A DNA stretch of 64,000 bases from Streptomyces hiroshimensis (GTDB lineage Bacteria > Actinomycetota > Actinomycetes > Streptomycetales > Streptomycetaceae), in assembly GCF_014650335.1 (NCBI RefSeq), contig NZ_BMUT01000002.1, positions 462,140-526,139 of the forward strand, in the 5' to 3' direction. A model generated the notes under the pieces. The model was not told the DNA's origin, did not search any database, and saw only the letters and a program-made list of their open reading frames with translations. The translations under genes were made by a program, and so were the position numbers. Shown in pieces: positions 9,823 through 19,644 of this stretch (its first letter is position 1; every line of letters begins with the position of its first letter).

Positions 9823-10947
9823 TCAGGAGCCGTACCCGGACAGCGGGACGGCCTCCTGCGCGCCTTCCCCGGCCCGGGCGGGCTCCTGGAGGGCGCCGAG
9901 CACCCACGGCGCGTGCTTGCGCTGCACGCCGATGAGCACCTCCCCGTCGCCGTCGCGGCAGACGAGGACCACCTGGCGAAGCGCCCTGCGCCGGCCGCCG
10001 GCCTCCGCGGTGACGCGCGCCGGGTCCGACCGGTAGGGCACGCGGATGCTCTCCACGACGAGCGTGCGCGGCAGGGGCCTGCGGAGGGTGCGGCCCTTCG
10101 GATCGGGGGTCACCGCGAGCAGGCCGGGGCCCGCCACCAGATACGGGCCGATGAGCTCGGGACCGTACGCGGTGTCCGCCGCGACCCCGCCCTCGACGCA
10201 CTCCTCCTTGCCGGGGACGGCCGGGGCGAGCCCGGTCTCCGCCGGCCGCCGCCGCACCCGCACCCGCCACAGGGCGCCGAGCACGATCGGCACCGCGCCC
10301 GCGCCGGTCAGCGTCACGGCCGTCGGCACCGTGTCCGTGACCAGGGCCGCGACGACCGCGACGGCGGCGATCAGGACCCCCGCGCACATGGGCACGGTGG
10401 TCTGCCAGGTGTACCGCTCGGGGGCGCGGGGGGAGTGCCGGACCATCCAGTAGGCGATCCCGGCGAACGTCGCACCCAGGACGAGCAGCCCCAGGCCGCA
10501 GGCGAACGGCACGCGGTAGGCGTCCTTCGGCTGGTCGGCCGTCAGCTGCACGGTGCCGCGGAAGTCGACGAAGCGGATCTTGCCGCGCCAGTACGTGGCA
10601 CGCACCTTGTCGCCGGGCTTGACCTTGCCGAAGACGGAGAGCGGCCCGTTCATGTCCGCGTGGTGGGTGGAGCCGTCGCGCCCCGTGAACGTGAGCCAGT
10701 AGTGGGTCTTCTTGCCCTGCGGAGCGGTCTCGGTGTGCTTCACCGCACCCTCGACCACCTTGCGGCACTCCAGGGCCGGCTCGTCGCCCACGCACGCGGG
10801 CGCCGTGGCGAAGGCCCGGCTGTCGGCGCGCTTGTCCGGCACGGTGACGAACAGCAGGAACAGCGCGGCGAGCACGCACACGAGGGCCGCGGCGGCGGTG
10901 GAACGGACGGGGTGGCGCCTGCGGCGTCGGCGGCGGATGGGGGTCAC
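9823..10947 (-). CDS. Membrane protein of unknown function
   Basis: A 374-residue protein. A basic N-terminus (about ten arginines) leads into a first membrane helix (residues 15-37). An extracytoplasmic domain of about 100 residues with two cysteines follows, then three more hydrophobic helices (about 150-235) and a cytoplasmic tail rich in proline and arginine. The tail contains KHAPWVLGAL and a short beta-rich segment. I do not recognise a named family. It is convergent with the TerB gene and divergent from recO. The GTG start at 10947 has only a weak ribosome site. Confidence 0.6.
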   Translation of the reverse strand: MTPIRRRRRRRHPVRSTAAAALVCVLAALFLLFVTVPDKRADSRAFATAPACVGDEPALECRKVVEGAVKHTETAPQGKKTHYWLTFTGRDGSTHHADMNGPLSVFGKVKPGDKVRATYWRGKIRFVDFRGTVQLTADQPKDAYRVPFACGLGLLVLGATFAGIAYWMVRHSPRAPERYTWQTTVPMCAGVLIAAVAVVAALVTDTVPTAVTLTGAGAVPIVLGALWRVRVRRRPAETGLAPAVPGKEECVEGGVAADTAYGPELIGPYLVAGPGLLAVTPDPKGRTLRRPLPRTLVVESIRVPYRSDPARVTAEAGGRRRALRQVVLVCRDGDGEVLIGVQRKHAPWVLGALQEPARAGEGAQEAVPLSGYGS

Positions 10948-11044
10948 CGGGTACTCACTGGGGGGAGGAAGATCGACATGGGGGTCACATTGTGCCTCCG
11001 GAGGCGCGGACGTTCAGCCTTCGTCGGTACGGGACAATAACTGC

Positions 11045-11176
11045 ATGAGCCTCTTCCGCGACGACGGCGTCGTCCTGCGCACCCAGAAGCTCGGTGAGGC
11101 GGACCGCATCATGCTGCTTCTTCCCGGGGGGCAACCCCCGGACCCCCGGCCGGACACCCGCGGGGGTGCGCGTTGA
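11045..11176 (+). pseudogene. Duplicated 5' end of recO forming a 43-codon upstream ORF
   Basis: Bases 11045-11112 repeat the first 68 bases of recO (11173-11240) with three mismatches. Translation gives the RecO N-terminus up to EADRI. It then runs into a repeat element, reads MLLLPGGQPPDPRPDTRGGAR and stops at TGA 11174-11176. That stop overlaps the TTG start of full-length recO (TTGA). This copy owns the ATG and presumably the native promoter and ribosome site, so recO may now be translated by coupling to this short frame. It is a remnant, not a functional protein. Confidence 0.88.
11113..11172 (+). repeat. CCCGGGGGG double-hairpin element inside recO duplication
   Basis: Reads GCTGCTTCTTCCC, then GGGGGGCAACCCCCGG, then ACCCCC and a second G-rich arm. 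CCGGGGG pairs with CCCCCGG around a short loop. The same core (CCCGGGGGGTAACCCCCGG followed by ACCCCC) occurs at 33692-33745 and 33976-34027, each time exactly at a junction of a partial gene duplication. The 5' side always reads CTGC(A/T)TCT or close to it. Confidence 0.82.
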
Positions 11177-11919
11177 GTCTCTTCCGCGACGACGGCGTCG
11201 TCCTGCGCACCCAGAAGCTCGGTGAGGCCGACCGCATCATCACCCTCCTCACGCGCGGCCACGGCCGTGTGCGCGCCGTCGCGCGCGGGGTGCGGCGGAC
11301 CAAGTCGAAGTTCGGGGCGCGCCTGGAGCCGTTCTCGCACGTCGACGTGCAGTTCTTCGCGCGGGGGAGCGAGCTCGTCGGGCGGAGCCTGCCGCTGTGC
11401 ACGCAGAGCGAGACCATCGCCGCGTACGGCGGGCCGATCGTCGCCGACTACGCGCGCTACACCGCCGGCACGGCCATGCTGGAGACCGCCGAGCGGTTCA
11501 CCGACCACGAGGGCGAACCGGCCGTGCAGCAGTACCTGCTGCTCGTCGGCGGGCTGCGCGTGCTCGCCGCGGGCGAGCACGCCCCGGGCCTCGTCCTGGA
11601 CGCCTTCCTGCTGCGCTCCCTGGCCGTCAACGGCTACGCGCCCAGCTTCGACGCCTGTGCCAGGTGTGGAATGCCCGGTCCGAACCGGTTCTTCTCGGTG
11701 GCCGCGGGCGGCGTGGTCTGCGGGGAGTGCCGGGTGCCCGGAAGCGTCGTACCCTCCTCGGAGGCGATCGGGCTGCTCGGCGCGCTGCTGACGGGCGACT
11801 GGGCGACGGCGGACGCCTGCGAGGCGCGCCACGTCAGGGAGGGCAGCGGCCTGGTCGCGGCGTATCTGCACTGGCACCTGGAGCGCGGTCTCCGTTCGCT
11901 CCGGTATGTCGAGAAATAG
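11173..11919 (+). CDS. recO: DNA repair protein RecO
   Basis: RecO anneals single strands and loads RecA in the RecFOR gap-repair pathway. The 248-residue protein has the N-terminal OB fold (VVLRTQKLGEADRIITLLTRG) and helical middle. The C-terminal zinc site shows CARCGMPG and CGECRVPG, all four cysteines present. The only possible start giving the full N-terminus is TTG 11173, without a good ribosome site. The preceding duplicated 5' end (ATG 11045) stops at a TGA overlapping this TTG, so translational coupling is likely. The ORF ends 30 bases before uppS, so the two are probably one operon. Confidence 0.93.
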   Translation: MSLFRDDGVVLRTQKLGEADRIITLLTRGHGRVRAVARGVRRTKSKFGARLEPFSHVDVQFFARGSELVGRSLPLCTQSETIAAYGGPIVADYARYTAGTAMLETAERFTDHEGEPAVQQYLLLVGGLRVLAAGEHAPGLVLDAFLLRSLAVNGYAPSFDACARCGMPGPNRFFSVAAGGVVCGECRVPGSVVPSSEAIGLLGALLTGDWATADACEARHVREGSGLVAAYLHWHLERGLRSLRYVEK

Positions 11920-11949
11920 GGAAACAGGGACCAAGGAGTAGTGGCACGC

Positions 11950-12783
11950 ATGGCACGACGCGGGATTCTGGGCCGTTCCCGACGCGAGTACCGCACACCC
12001 GACCCGCACCCGTCCGGGGCGCGGCCGCCGAAGATCCCCGGCGAGCTGGTCCCCGAGCACGTCGCGATCGTCATGGACGGCAACGGCCGCTGGGCCAAGG
12101 ACCGCGGCCTGCCGCGCACCGAGGGCCACAAGGTCGGCGCCGAGCGCGTGCTGGACGTGCTGCAGGGCGCGATCGAGATGGGCGTCGGGAGCATCTCCCT
12201 GTACGCCTTCTCCACCGAGAACTGGCGGCGCTCGCCCGACGAGGTGCGCTTCCTGATGAACTTCAACCGCGACTTCATCCGCAAGACCCGCGACCAGCTC
12301 GACGAGCTCGGCATCCGGGTGCGCTGGGTGGGCCGCATGCCCAAGCTGTGGCGGTCGGTGGCCAAGGAGCTCCAGATCGCCCAGGAGCAGACCAAGGGCA
12401 ACGACAAGCTCACGCTGTACTTCTGCATGAACTACGGCGGGCGCGCGGAGATCGCGGACGCCGCGCAGGCGATGGCGGAGGACGTGAAGGCGGGCCGCCT
12501 CGACCCGTCCAAGGTCAGCGAGAAGACCTTCGCGAAGTACCTCTACTACCCGGACATGCCGGACGTGGACCTCTTCCTGCGCCCCTCGGGCGAGCAGCGC
12601 ACGTCCAACTACCTGATCTGGCAGAGCGCTTACGCCGAGATGGTCTTCCAGGACGTGCTCTGGCCGGACTTCGACCGCCGCGACCTGTGGCGCGCCTGCC
12701 TGGAGTACGCGTCGCGGGACCGCCGGTTCGGCGGGGCGATCCCCAACGAGGAGCAGCTCGCGGGGGAGCAGGGCTCCGCGTGA
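11950..12783 (+). CDS. uppS: Isoprenyl (undecaprenyl-type) diphosphate synthase
   Basis: A cis-prenyltransferase that makes the long-chain isoprenoid diphosphate used as lipid carrier in cell-wall synthesis. It shows the catalytic Asp motif [24 protein letters not shown], and the conserved C-terminal block [21 protein letters not shown]. The enzyme is peripheral on the inner membrane. Length 277. I chose ATG 11950 over GTG 11941 because AAGGAG at 11933-11938 is only two bases from the latter. It follows recO closely, a conserved actinobacterial pair, and ends at a strong hairpin. Confidence 0.95.
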   Translation: MARRGILGRSRREYRTPDPHPSGARPPKIPGELVPEHVAIVMDGNGRWAKDRGLPRTEGHKVGAERVLDVLQGAIEMGVGSISLYAFSTENWRRSPDEVRFLMNFNRDFIRKTRDQLDELGIRVRWVGRMPKLWRSVAKELQIAQEQTKGNDKLTLYFCMNYGGRAEIADAAQAMAEDVKAGRLDPSKVSEKTFAKYLYYPDMPDVDLFLRPSGEQRTSNYLIWQSAYAEMVFQDVLWPDFDRRDLWRACLEYASRDRRFGGAIPNEEQLAGEQGSA

Positions 12784-12804
12784 GCTGAGCGCGGATCAGA
12801 ACAA

Positions 12805-12839
12805 CATGAGGGCCCCGGGCATCGCCCGGGGCCCTCATG
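12805..12839. terminator. Strong bidirectional terminator between uppS and zur
   Basis: A perfect 16-bp stem, CATGAGGGCCCCGGGC with its exact complement, closes on ATC. It stands between two convergent genes and should serve both. Confidence 0.88.
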
Positions 12840-12851
12840 CACACGGTGGGT

Positions 12852-13262
12852 TCAGCGCTTCGCGGCGCACTCCCCGCACGTGCCGAAGATCTCGATGGTG
12901 TGCGCGACGTCCACGAAGCCGTGCTCCTCGGCGATGGAGTCCGCCCACTTCTCGACGGCGGGGCCCTCCACCTCGACGGCCTTGCCGCACACCCGGCACA
13001 CCAGGTGGTGGTGGTGCCCGCTGGAGCAGCGGCGGTAGACCGCCTCGCCCTCGCTGGTGCGCAGCACGTCGACCTCGCCGGCGTCGGCCAGGGACTGCAG
13101 CGTGCGGTAGACGGTGGTCAGACCGACCGACGCACCGCGGTGCTTGAGCATGTCATGGAGCTCTTGCGCGCTACGGAACTCGTCCACCTCGTCGAGCGCG
13201 GCCGCCACCGCTGCCCGCTGCTTGGTGGACCGGCCGCGTACGGGGGGACCCGCGGTCGCCAC
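12852..13262 (-). CDS. zur: Fur-family zinc regulator (Zur)
   Basis: A 136-residue Fur-type repressor. The winged helix contains STKQRAAVAAALDEVDEFRSA and GLTTVYRTLQSLADAGEVD. The dimerisation part has the His cluster HHHHLVCRVCG and the C-terminal FGTCGECA, providing the structural Cys4 zinc site. Regulatory zinc would enable DNA binding. Start GTG 13262 with GGAGGAGG about 7 bases upstream. It lies directly downstream of a ZnuABC-type uptake operon on the same strand (96-base gap), and two Zur-like boxes cover the znuA start, so Zur rather than Fur is the best reading. Confidence 0.92.
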   Translation of the reverse strand: MATAGPPVRGRSTKQRAAVAAALDEVDEFRSAQELHDMLKHRGASVGLTTVYRTLQSLADAGEVDVLRTSEGEAVYRRCSSGHHHHLVCRVCGKAVEVEGPAVEKWADSIAEEHGFVDVAHTIEIFGTCGECAAKR

Positions 13263-13357
13263 AGTTGCCTCCTCCAGCTCGCCTGAACACCCATCCGCAC
13301 ATGTCGCACGGCAATTGTGCCAGTCCGCGCGGCCGGGTGGGCAAGCCCGGACGTGCG

Positions 13358-14248
13358 TCAGACCTTGACGTCGTCCGCCGCCGTGCGCGCGCCCGGCACG
13401 TCCAGGGTGCATTCGGCGGCCGCCTGGGCCTTCCCCGCGCGCCGCTTGGCCAGGGGCGCGGCGAGCGCGGTGAGGAGGACGAACAGGCCGATGGCGAAGA
13501 GCACGATGGTCGCACCGGAGGGCACGTCGGCGTAGTAGGACGTGGCGGTGCCGGAGACGGTCACCGTGACGCCGATGCCGACCGCGAGGGCGAAGGTGGC
13601 CTTGAAGCTGCGGGCGATCTGCTGCGAGGCGGCGACCGGGATCACCATCAGGGCGCTGACGAGCAGCAGGCCGACGACGCGCATGGCGACGGTGACGGTG
13701 ACGGCGGCGGTGACGGCGACGAGCAGGTTCAGCAGCCGCACCGGCAGCCCGGTGACCCGCGCGAACTCCTCGTCCTGGCAGATGGCGAAAAGCTGACGGC
13801 GCAGCCCGACCGTGGTGAGGATCACAAAGGCGGCCAGGATGCAGATCGCGACGATGTCCTCCTCCGAGACCGTGGCGATCGAGCCGAAGAGGTAGCTGCT
13901 GAGGTTGGCGCTGGAGCCGCTGTCGGAGAGGTTCATCAGCATCACGCCGCCGGCCATGCCGCCGTAGAAGAGCATGGCGAGGGCGATGTCGCCGCGCGTC
14001 CGCCCGTACCAGCGGATCAGCTCCATGACCACGGCGCCCACGATGCACACGGCCGTGGCCATCCACACGGGGCTATCGTTCAGCAGGAAGCCGAGGCCGA
14101 CGCCGGTGAGGGCGACGTGCCCGAGGCCGTCGCCCATGAGCGCCTGGCGGCGCTGGACGAGGTAGGTGCCGATGGCGGGCGCGGTGACGCCGACGAGGAG
14201 CGCCGCGAGCAGGGCCCGCTGCATGAAGGCGAGGTCGAGGATGTCCAT
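13358..14248 (-). CDS. znuB: Zinc ABC transporter permease
   Basis: A membrane subunit of the metal-type (ABC-3) family, 296 residues with about eight hydrophobic segments. Conserved blocks are AIGTYLVQRRQALMGDGLGHVALTGV near the N-terminus and MRVVGLLLVSALMVIPVAAS in the later part. It transports Zn2+ delivered by ZnuA, driven by the partner ATPase. The ATG overlaps the stop of the ATPase gene (TGATG), so the two are translationally coupled. The last about 25 residues form a charged cytoplasmic tail. Confidence 0.92.
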   Translation of the reverse strand: MDILDLAFMQRALLAALLVGVTAPAIGTYLVQRRQALMGDGLGHVALTGVGLGFLLNDSPVWMATAVCIVGAVVMELIRWYGRTRGDIALAMLFYGGMAGGVMLMNLSDSGSSANLSSYLFGSIATVSEEDIVAICILAAFVILTTVGLRRQLFAICQDEEFARVTGLPVRLLNLLVAVTAAVTVTVAMRVVGLLLVSALMVIPVAASQQIARSFKATFALAVGIGVTVTVSGTATSYYADVPSGATIVLFAIGLFVLLTALAAPLAKRRAGKAQAAAECTLDVPGARTAADDVKV

Positions 14249-15015
14249 CAGGTCAGCAGCCCTGTCCGAATCGGTTCCGCAGCCGGTCCGGCGTGCGGGT
14301 GTACATGGTCGTGGCCGGGGAGGGCGTGCTGGCCGACGGCCTCCGGCGGCGGGCCGTCGTGCACGACGCAGCCGTCGCGCAGCACGACCGCCCGGTCGAT
14401 CAGCGGCTCCAGGGGGCCGAGCTCGTGCAGCACGAGCAGGACGGTGGCGCCGCGGGCGACCTGGGCGCGCAGGGCCTCGGCGAGGACCTCCTGGCTCGCG
14501 AGGTCCACGCCGGCCATCGGCTCGTCCATGATCAGCAGCTCGGGTTCGCCGGCCAGGGCGCGGGCGATGAGCACCCGCTGGTGCTGGCCGCCGGAGAGCG
14601 CGTCGACGGAGTCCCCGAGCCGGTCGTCCATGCCGACGAGCTCCAGGGCGCCTATGACCGCCTCCTTGTCGGCCTTGCGCATCATCCCGAACCGGGTGCG
14701 GGCGAGCCGCCCGGCCGAGACGACCTCGCGCACGGTCGCGGGGACCCCGCCGGCGGCGGTGGTGCGCTGCGGCACGTAGCCGACGCGGGCCCAGTCGCGG
14801 AAGCGCCGCCGGGGCGTGCCGAAGAGCTCCAGCTCGCCGCCGGTGAGCGGCACCTGGCCGACGATGCTGCGCACGGCCGTGGACTTGCCCGAGCCGTTGG
14901 CGCCGAGCAGGGCGACGACCTCGCCGCGCCGTACGGTCAGGTCCACGCCGCGCAGGACGGGGCGGCCGCCCAGGCTCGCGGTGGCGCCCCGCAGGGATAT
15001 GACGGGCTGCTCCAT
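14248..15015 (-). CDS. znuC: Zinc ABC transporter ATP-binding protein
   Basis: The ATPase subunit, about 255 residues. Walker A GANGSGKST, Q-loop VGYVPQR, signature LSGGQHQR, Walker B LLIMDEPMAGVD and the switch His in LLVLHEL are all present. The extreme C-terminus is His-rich (GQHALPGHDHVHPHAG), which could sense or buffer zinc. I prefer ATG 15015, preceded by GAGGAG with 6-base spacing. A GTG at 15039 overlapping the znuA stop would add eight residues. It is the middle gene of a znuA-znuC-znuB operon. Confidence 0.93.
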   Translation of the reverse strand: MEQPVISLRGATASLGGRPVLRGVDLTVRRGEVVALLGANGSGKSTAVRSIVGQVPLTGGELELFGTPRRRFRDWARVGYVPQRTTAAGGVPATVREVVSAGRLARTRFGMMRKADKEAVIGALELVGMDDRLGDSVDALSGGQHQRVLIARALAGEPELLIMDEPMAGVDLASQEVLAEALRAQVARGATVLLVLHELGPLEPLIDRAVVLRDGCVVHDGPPPEAVGQHALPGHDHVHPHAGPAAEPIRTGLLT

Positions 15016-15035
15016 GGTGATCTCCTCGGGCGCGC

Positions 15036-16022
15036 TCACTTGGTACCGAGCGCCTTCTGCAGGGCGGCCAGGTTGGCCTCCATGACCTCGACGTAGTCGT
15101 GGCCCTTGGACGCGTCCGTGATGCCCTCAAGGGGGTCCAGGACGTCGGTCTTCAGCTTGAGGTCCTTGGCCAGCGTCTTCGCGGTCGCCGGGCTGGCGAG
15201 GGTCTCGAAGAAGATCGTCGAGACGTGGTGCTCCTCGGCGAGCTTGTGCAGGTCCTTGATGCGGGCCGCGCTGGGCTCGGACTCGGGGTCGAGGCCGCTG
15301 ATGGCCTCCTCGGTCAGCCCGTAGCGCTCGGCGAGGTAGCCGAAGGCCGCGTGGGTGGTGATGAAGGTGTCCGAGGCGCGGTTCTTCAGGCCGTCCTTGA
15401 ACTTGGTGTCCAGGGCGCCCAGCTTCTTCACCAGGGCGTCGGCGTTCTTCTCGTAGTCGCCCTTGTGATCGGGGTCGGCCTCGGCGAGGGTCTTGGCGAC
15501 GCCCTTGGCGGCCTCGGCGTACTTCACCGGGTCGAGCCAGATGTGGGGGTCGGCGCCGCCCTCGGACTCGGAGTGCGAGTGGTTGTCGCCCGTGGTGTGG
15601 TGGTGGCCGTCGACCTCGGTGCCGTGCTCCTCCAGCTCGGTGAGGGAGGCCACGTCCACGGCGTGCTTGTTCTTCGACTGCTTGATCGCCTCGTCCACGG
15701 CGGGCTGGATGCCCTTGAGGTAGACGATCGCGCCCGCGTCGGCGAGGGAGCCGATCTGCTTGGGCTTGAGCTCCAGGTCGTGCGGCTCGACACCGGGCTT
15801 GGTCAGGTTGGACACGCTGACGTGCTCGCCGCCGATCTGCTCGGCGAGGTACTGCATGGGGTAGAACGACGCCACCACGGCGAGCTTGCCGTCGGCGGCC
15901 TTGCCCGCGTCGTCCGAGGAGGAGCAGGCGGTGAGGCCGAGCAGCCCCAGCGCGGCGGTCGCGGCGACGGCGGCGGTGCGTATTCGGGGAGCGAGCGCGG
16001 GGTGGAGGCGGCTTACGTTCAT
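15036..16022 (-). CDS. znuA: Zinc-binding lipoprotein ZnuA
   Basis: The extracytoplasmic zinc receptor of the ABC system, about 328 residues. A signal peptide ends in lipobox LTAC. The cluster A-I fold carries metal-ligand histidines in GVEPHDLEL, ADPHIWLDP and FITTHAAFGY. Between them is a His-rich loop (DGHHHTTGDNHSHS), typical of zinc rather than manganese receptors. Start ATG 16022; an in-frame ATG 9 bases earlier is possible. There is no ribosome site, and a -10-like TGAAAAT lies about 10 bases upstream, so the mRNA may be leaderless. The start is covered by two Zur-like boxes. Confidence 0.93.
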   Translation of the reverse strand: MNVSRLHPALAPRIRTAAVAATAALGLLGLTACSSSDDAGKAADGKLAVVASFYPMQYLAEQIGGEHVSVSNLTKPGVEPHDLELKPKQIGSLADAGAIVYLKGIQPAVDEAIKQSKNKHAVDVASLTELEEHGTEVDGHHHTTGDNHSHSESEGGADPHIWLDPVKYAEAAKGVAKTLAEADPDHKGDYEKNADALVKKLGALDTKFKDGLKNRASDTFITTHAAFGYLAERYGLTEEAISGLDPESEPSAARIKDLHKLAEEHHVSTIFFETLASPATAKTLAKDLKLKTDVLDPLEGITDASKGHDYVEVMEANLAALQKALGTK

Positions 16023-16058
16023 GACAGTCATTTTCAACAAAAATGGAAACGATTGTCA
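16022..16058 (-). promoter_or_regulatory. Two Zur-like boxes over the znuA promoter
   Basis: On the minus strand the 15-mers TGACAATCGTTTCCA (16044-16058) and TGAAAATGACTGTCA (16022-16036) both resemble the Streptomyces Zur box TGAAAATGATTTTCA (about 11 and 13 matches). TTGACA at the upstream box followed 17 bases later by TGAAAAT could be the -35 and -10 of a leaderless promoter. Zinc-loaded Zur would then block RNA polymerase directly. Confidence 0.7.
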
Positions 16059-16198
16059 ACAAGAGAGGGGTAAGAGGGGGGCAAAGCGGGTGGCGGAGGG
16101 GCGTGGTCAAGCCAAGGCCAGAGCCGATTTGATGAGAGGGGGTGCAGCGCCGGTAACCTGAATCATTCGCTGTTCGTCGTCGCAATGAAGAGAGCACC

Positions 16199-17581
<1,383 letters not shown>

Positions 17582-17611
17582 CGCCCGGGCAGGCTGCTGC
17601 CCCTGCGTTTT

Positions 17612-17658
17612 CCGGAGGCCCCGGCTCCCCGCGTCTGGCGGGGGGCCGGGGCCTCCGG
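17612..17658. terminator. Bidirectional terminator after glyS
   Basis: CCGGAGGCCCCGGC pairs perfectly with GCCGGGGCCTCCGG around a short C/G-rich loop. It separates glyS from the convergent Uma2 gene. Confidence 0.85.
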
Positions 17659-17664
17659 CTGTTG

Positions 17665-18273
17665 TCAGGCCTTCCAGCCGGCGGTGTCGAGCTCGCAGCT
17701 GAAGGGGGCTGGGACGTCGACCTTGTCGCCGAACTTGACCTGGGTGTGCCTCCGGTAGCCGTCTTCGGGGCTGGGGTCGGAGTACACGGTGACGGTCGTA
17801 TTGATGATGTCGACCAGGACGTACACCGGTACCCCGGCCTTGCCGTAGATCTCGACCTTGTCGCGACGGTCGAAGTCGGCCGTCGAATCGGACGTCAGCT
17901 CGCCGACCAGGGAGAGCGTCTCGCCGGGAGTATGGATGCTGTCCACCTTCGACAGCTCTTCGTCCGAGACGTGGACGTCGGGGCCGTAGCTCCTGCTGTG
18001 GCCCTGGAACCGGAAGAGCAGCGGGGACCTGTCCGCAATGTGGCCTTCGGGTACGTGCGGCTCCAGCTGACGCGTCAGGCTGATCAGAATGGGACGGTAT
18101 TTGGCCTTGGGCCACGGTGACACGACGATTCTCCCCCTGATGATCTCCGATCGAAAGCCATCCGGGAGGTTCTGGTCGACGATCTCCAGGACGCGGCACA
18201 GTCCCTCGAACCCGTACGGGTCTCGGGCGGGGCTTATCGTCTGGGGCGGCGGTGTCTCAACCATGACTGCCAT
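17665..18273 (-). CDS. Uma2-family putative endonuclease
   Basis: A 202-residue member of the Uma2/DUF820 group, a PD-(D/E)XK-type nuclease fold very numerous in actinobacteria. Blocks seen: LPDGFRSEIIRGRIVVSPWP, then YGPDVHVSDEEL with the catalytic Asp, VGELTSDSTADFDRRDKVEIYGKAGVPVYVLVD with the Glu and Lys of the active site, and a short beta end. The role in the cell is not established; in many genomes such genes occur as scattered paralogues. The start at ATG 18273 is fixed by an ideal AAGGAGG 7 bases upstream. Confidence 0.82.
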   Translation of the reverse strand: MAVMVETPPPQTISPARDPYGFEGLCRVLEIVDQNLPDGFRSEIIRGRIVVSPWPKAKYRPILISLTRQLEPHVPEGHIADRSPLLFRFQGHSRSYGPDVHVSDEELSKVDSIHTPGETLSLVGELTSDSTADFDRRDKVEIYGKAGVPVYVLVDIINTTVTVYSDPSPEDGYRRHTQVKFGDKVDVPAPFSCELDTAGWKA

Positions 18274-18435
18274 GATGCGCCTCCTTCTCTGCACGGGTGG
18301 TCAGACACTCAACGTAGCGACGCCCAGGGGGCCTTCGAGCCTCATTCCCTCGCACGTTCATCCGATGGTGGCACTGGCTGTACCAACAGCCCGGGTACCC
18401 GTACCATCGCCCGCCCTGACCTGCGCACTTACCGT

Positions 18436-19644
18436 GTGACCATGCGAATCCCCACCCCCCTCCGCCGCCCCTTCGACGGGGCCGGCCGTGCCGTCGCCTT
18501 TCTCGCCGTCGGCGTGCTCGTCCAGACCGGGGCGCTCTTCGTGCTGGCGGTGCCGTGGCTGGACGGCGGGCCGACGAAGGCGTCGAGCTGTCTGCTGGCC
18601 GTCGCGGTGATGGTGGCCGTCCTCGGGGCCGCCTGTCCCGTGCTGAGCCGGATGCAGCGGGCGCGGTTCCGGGCGTGGTTCGGGGTGGAGATACCGGGCG
18701 CGGGGCAGCCCTGGTCGTGGCGGCAGCTGGGCTACCACCTGGCGGCCGGGCCGCTGATCGCACTGGGCGGCGCACTGACGCTGCTGCTGTGGGCGGCGGC
18801 CGGCGTCGCCGCGACGGTCTACGTCTGGGTCTGGGCGCTGCCGCCGGAGACGCGCGTCGCGAACTTCGGCTACACCACGCAGGCGGCCTACGCCACCGCC
18901 GCCGGACTCGCCGGGCTGTACGGGGCTGCGTGGCTCTCCCGCGCGCTCGCCCGGATCGACACCCGCGCTGGCGCGGCCCGCCTCGGCCCCAGCCGCGCCG
19001 ACCTGCTGGAGCAGCGCGTCGAGGAGGTCACCGAGAGCCGCGCCGGCGTCGTGGACGCCGCCGACGCCGAGCGCCGCCGCATCGAGCGCGACCTGCACGA
19101 CGGCGCGCAGCAGCGGCTCGTATCGATGGCGGTGAACCTGGGGCTGGCCAAGGCGACGCTCAAGGACCTGCCCGAGGAGGCCCGCCAGGTCATCGACGAG
19201 GCGCACCGCGAGGCGAAGGAGGCCATCGCCGAGCTCAGCAACCTCGTCCGCGGCCTGCACCCGGCCGTGCTGGAGGACCGCGGCCTCGACGCCGCCCTGT
19301 CCGGCATCGCCGAGCGGACGCCCCTGCCCGTCGGGCTGACGGTCGAACTCGCCGACCGGCCCGCCCCGACCGTCGAGGCCGTCGCCTACTTCGTGGTCTC
19401 CGAAGCGCTCGCCAACGTCGTCAAGCACGCCCGGGCGAGCCGGGCCGACGTCCGCGTCGAACGGCGTGGGGGGATACTTCATGTCGTCGTCACCGACGAC
19501 GGCGTGGGCGGGGCCGACCCTACGGGCGGCAGCGGGCTGGCCGGACTGGCCAAGCGGGTCGCGTCGGTCGACGGCACGTTCTCGATCAGCAGCCCCGTGG
19601 GGGGCCCGACCGTAGTGACTGTGGAGCTGCCGTGCGCGCCGTGA
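18436..19644 (+). CDS. Two-component sensor histidine kinase (NarL-type)
   Basis: A 402-residue membrane kinase. Four or so hydrophobic helices in the first 170 residues act as sensor. The HisKA_3 dimerisation segment RRRIERDLHDGAQQRLVSMA follows (phospho-accepting His in LHDG). A HATPase domain with ALANVVKHARAS, DDGVGG and GSGLAGLAKRV closes the protein. It phosphorylates the response regulator encoded by the next gene, whose GTG lies 13 bases before the kinase stop. Start GTG 18436 or ATG 18442; neither has a clear ribosome site. The signal is unknown. Confidence 0.9.
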   Translation: MTMRIPTPLRRPFDGAGRAVAFLAVGVLVQTGALFVLAVPWLDGGPTKASSCLLAVAVMVAVLGAACPVLSRMQRARFRAWFGVEIPGAGQPWSWRQLGYHLAAGPLIALGGALTLLLWAAAGVAATVYVWVWALPPETRVANFGYTTQAAYATAAGLAGLYGAAWLSRALARIDTRAGAARLGPSRADLLEQRVEEVTESRAGVVDAADAERRRIERDLHDGAQQRLVSMAVNLGLAKATLKDLPEEARQVIDEAHREAKEAIAELSNLVRGLHPAVLEDRGLDAALSGIAERTPLPVGLTVELADRPAPTVEAVAYFVVSEALANVVKHARASRADVRVERRGGILHVVVTDDGVGGADPTGGSGLAGLAKRVASVDGTFSISSPVGGPTVVTVELPCAP

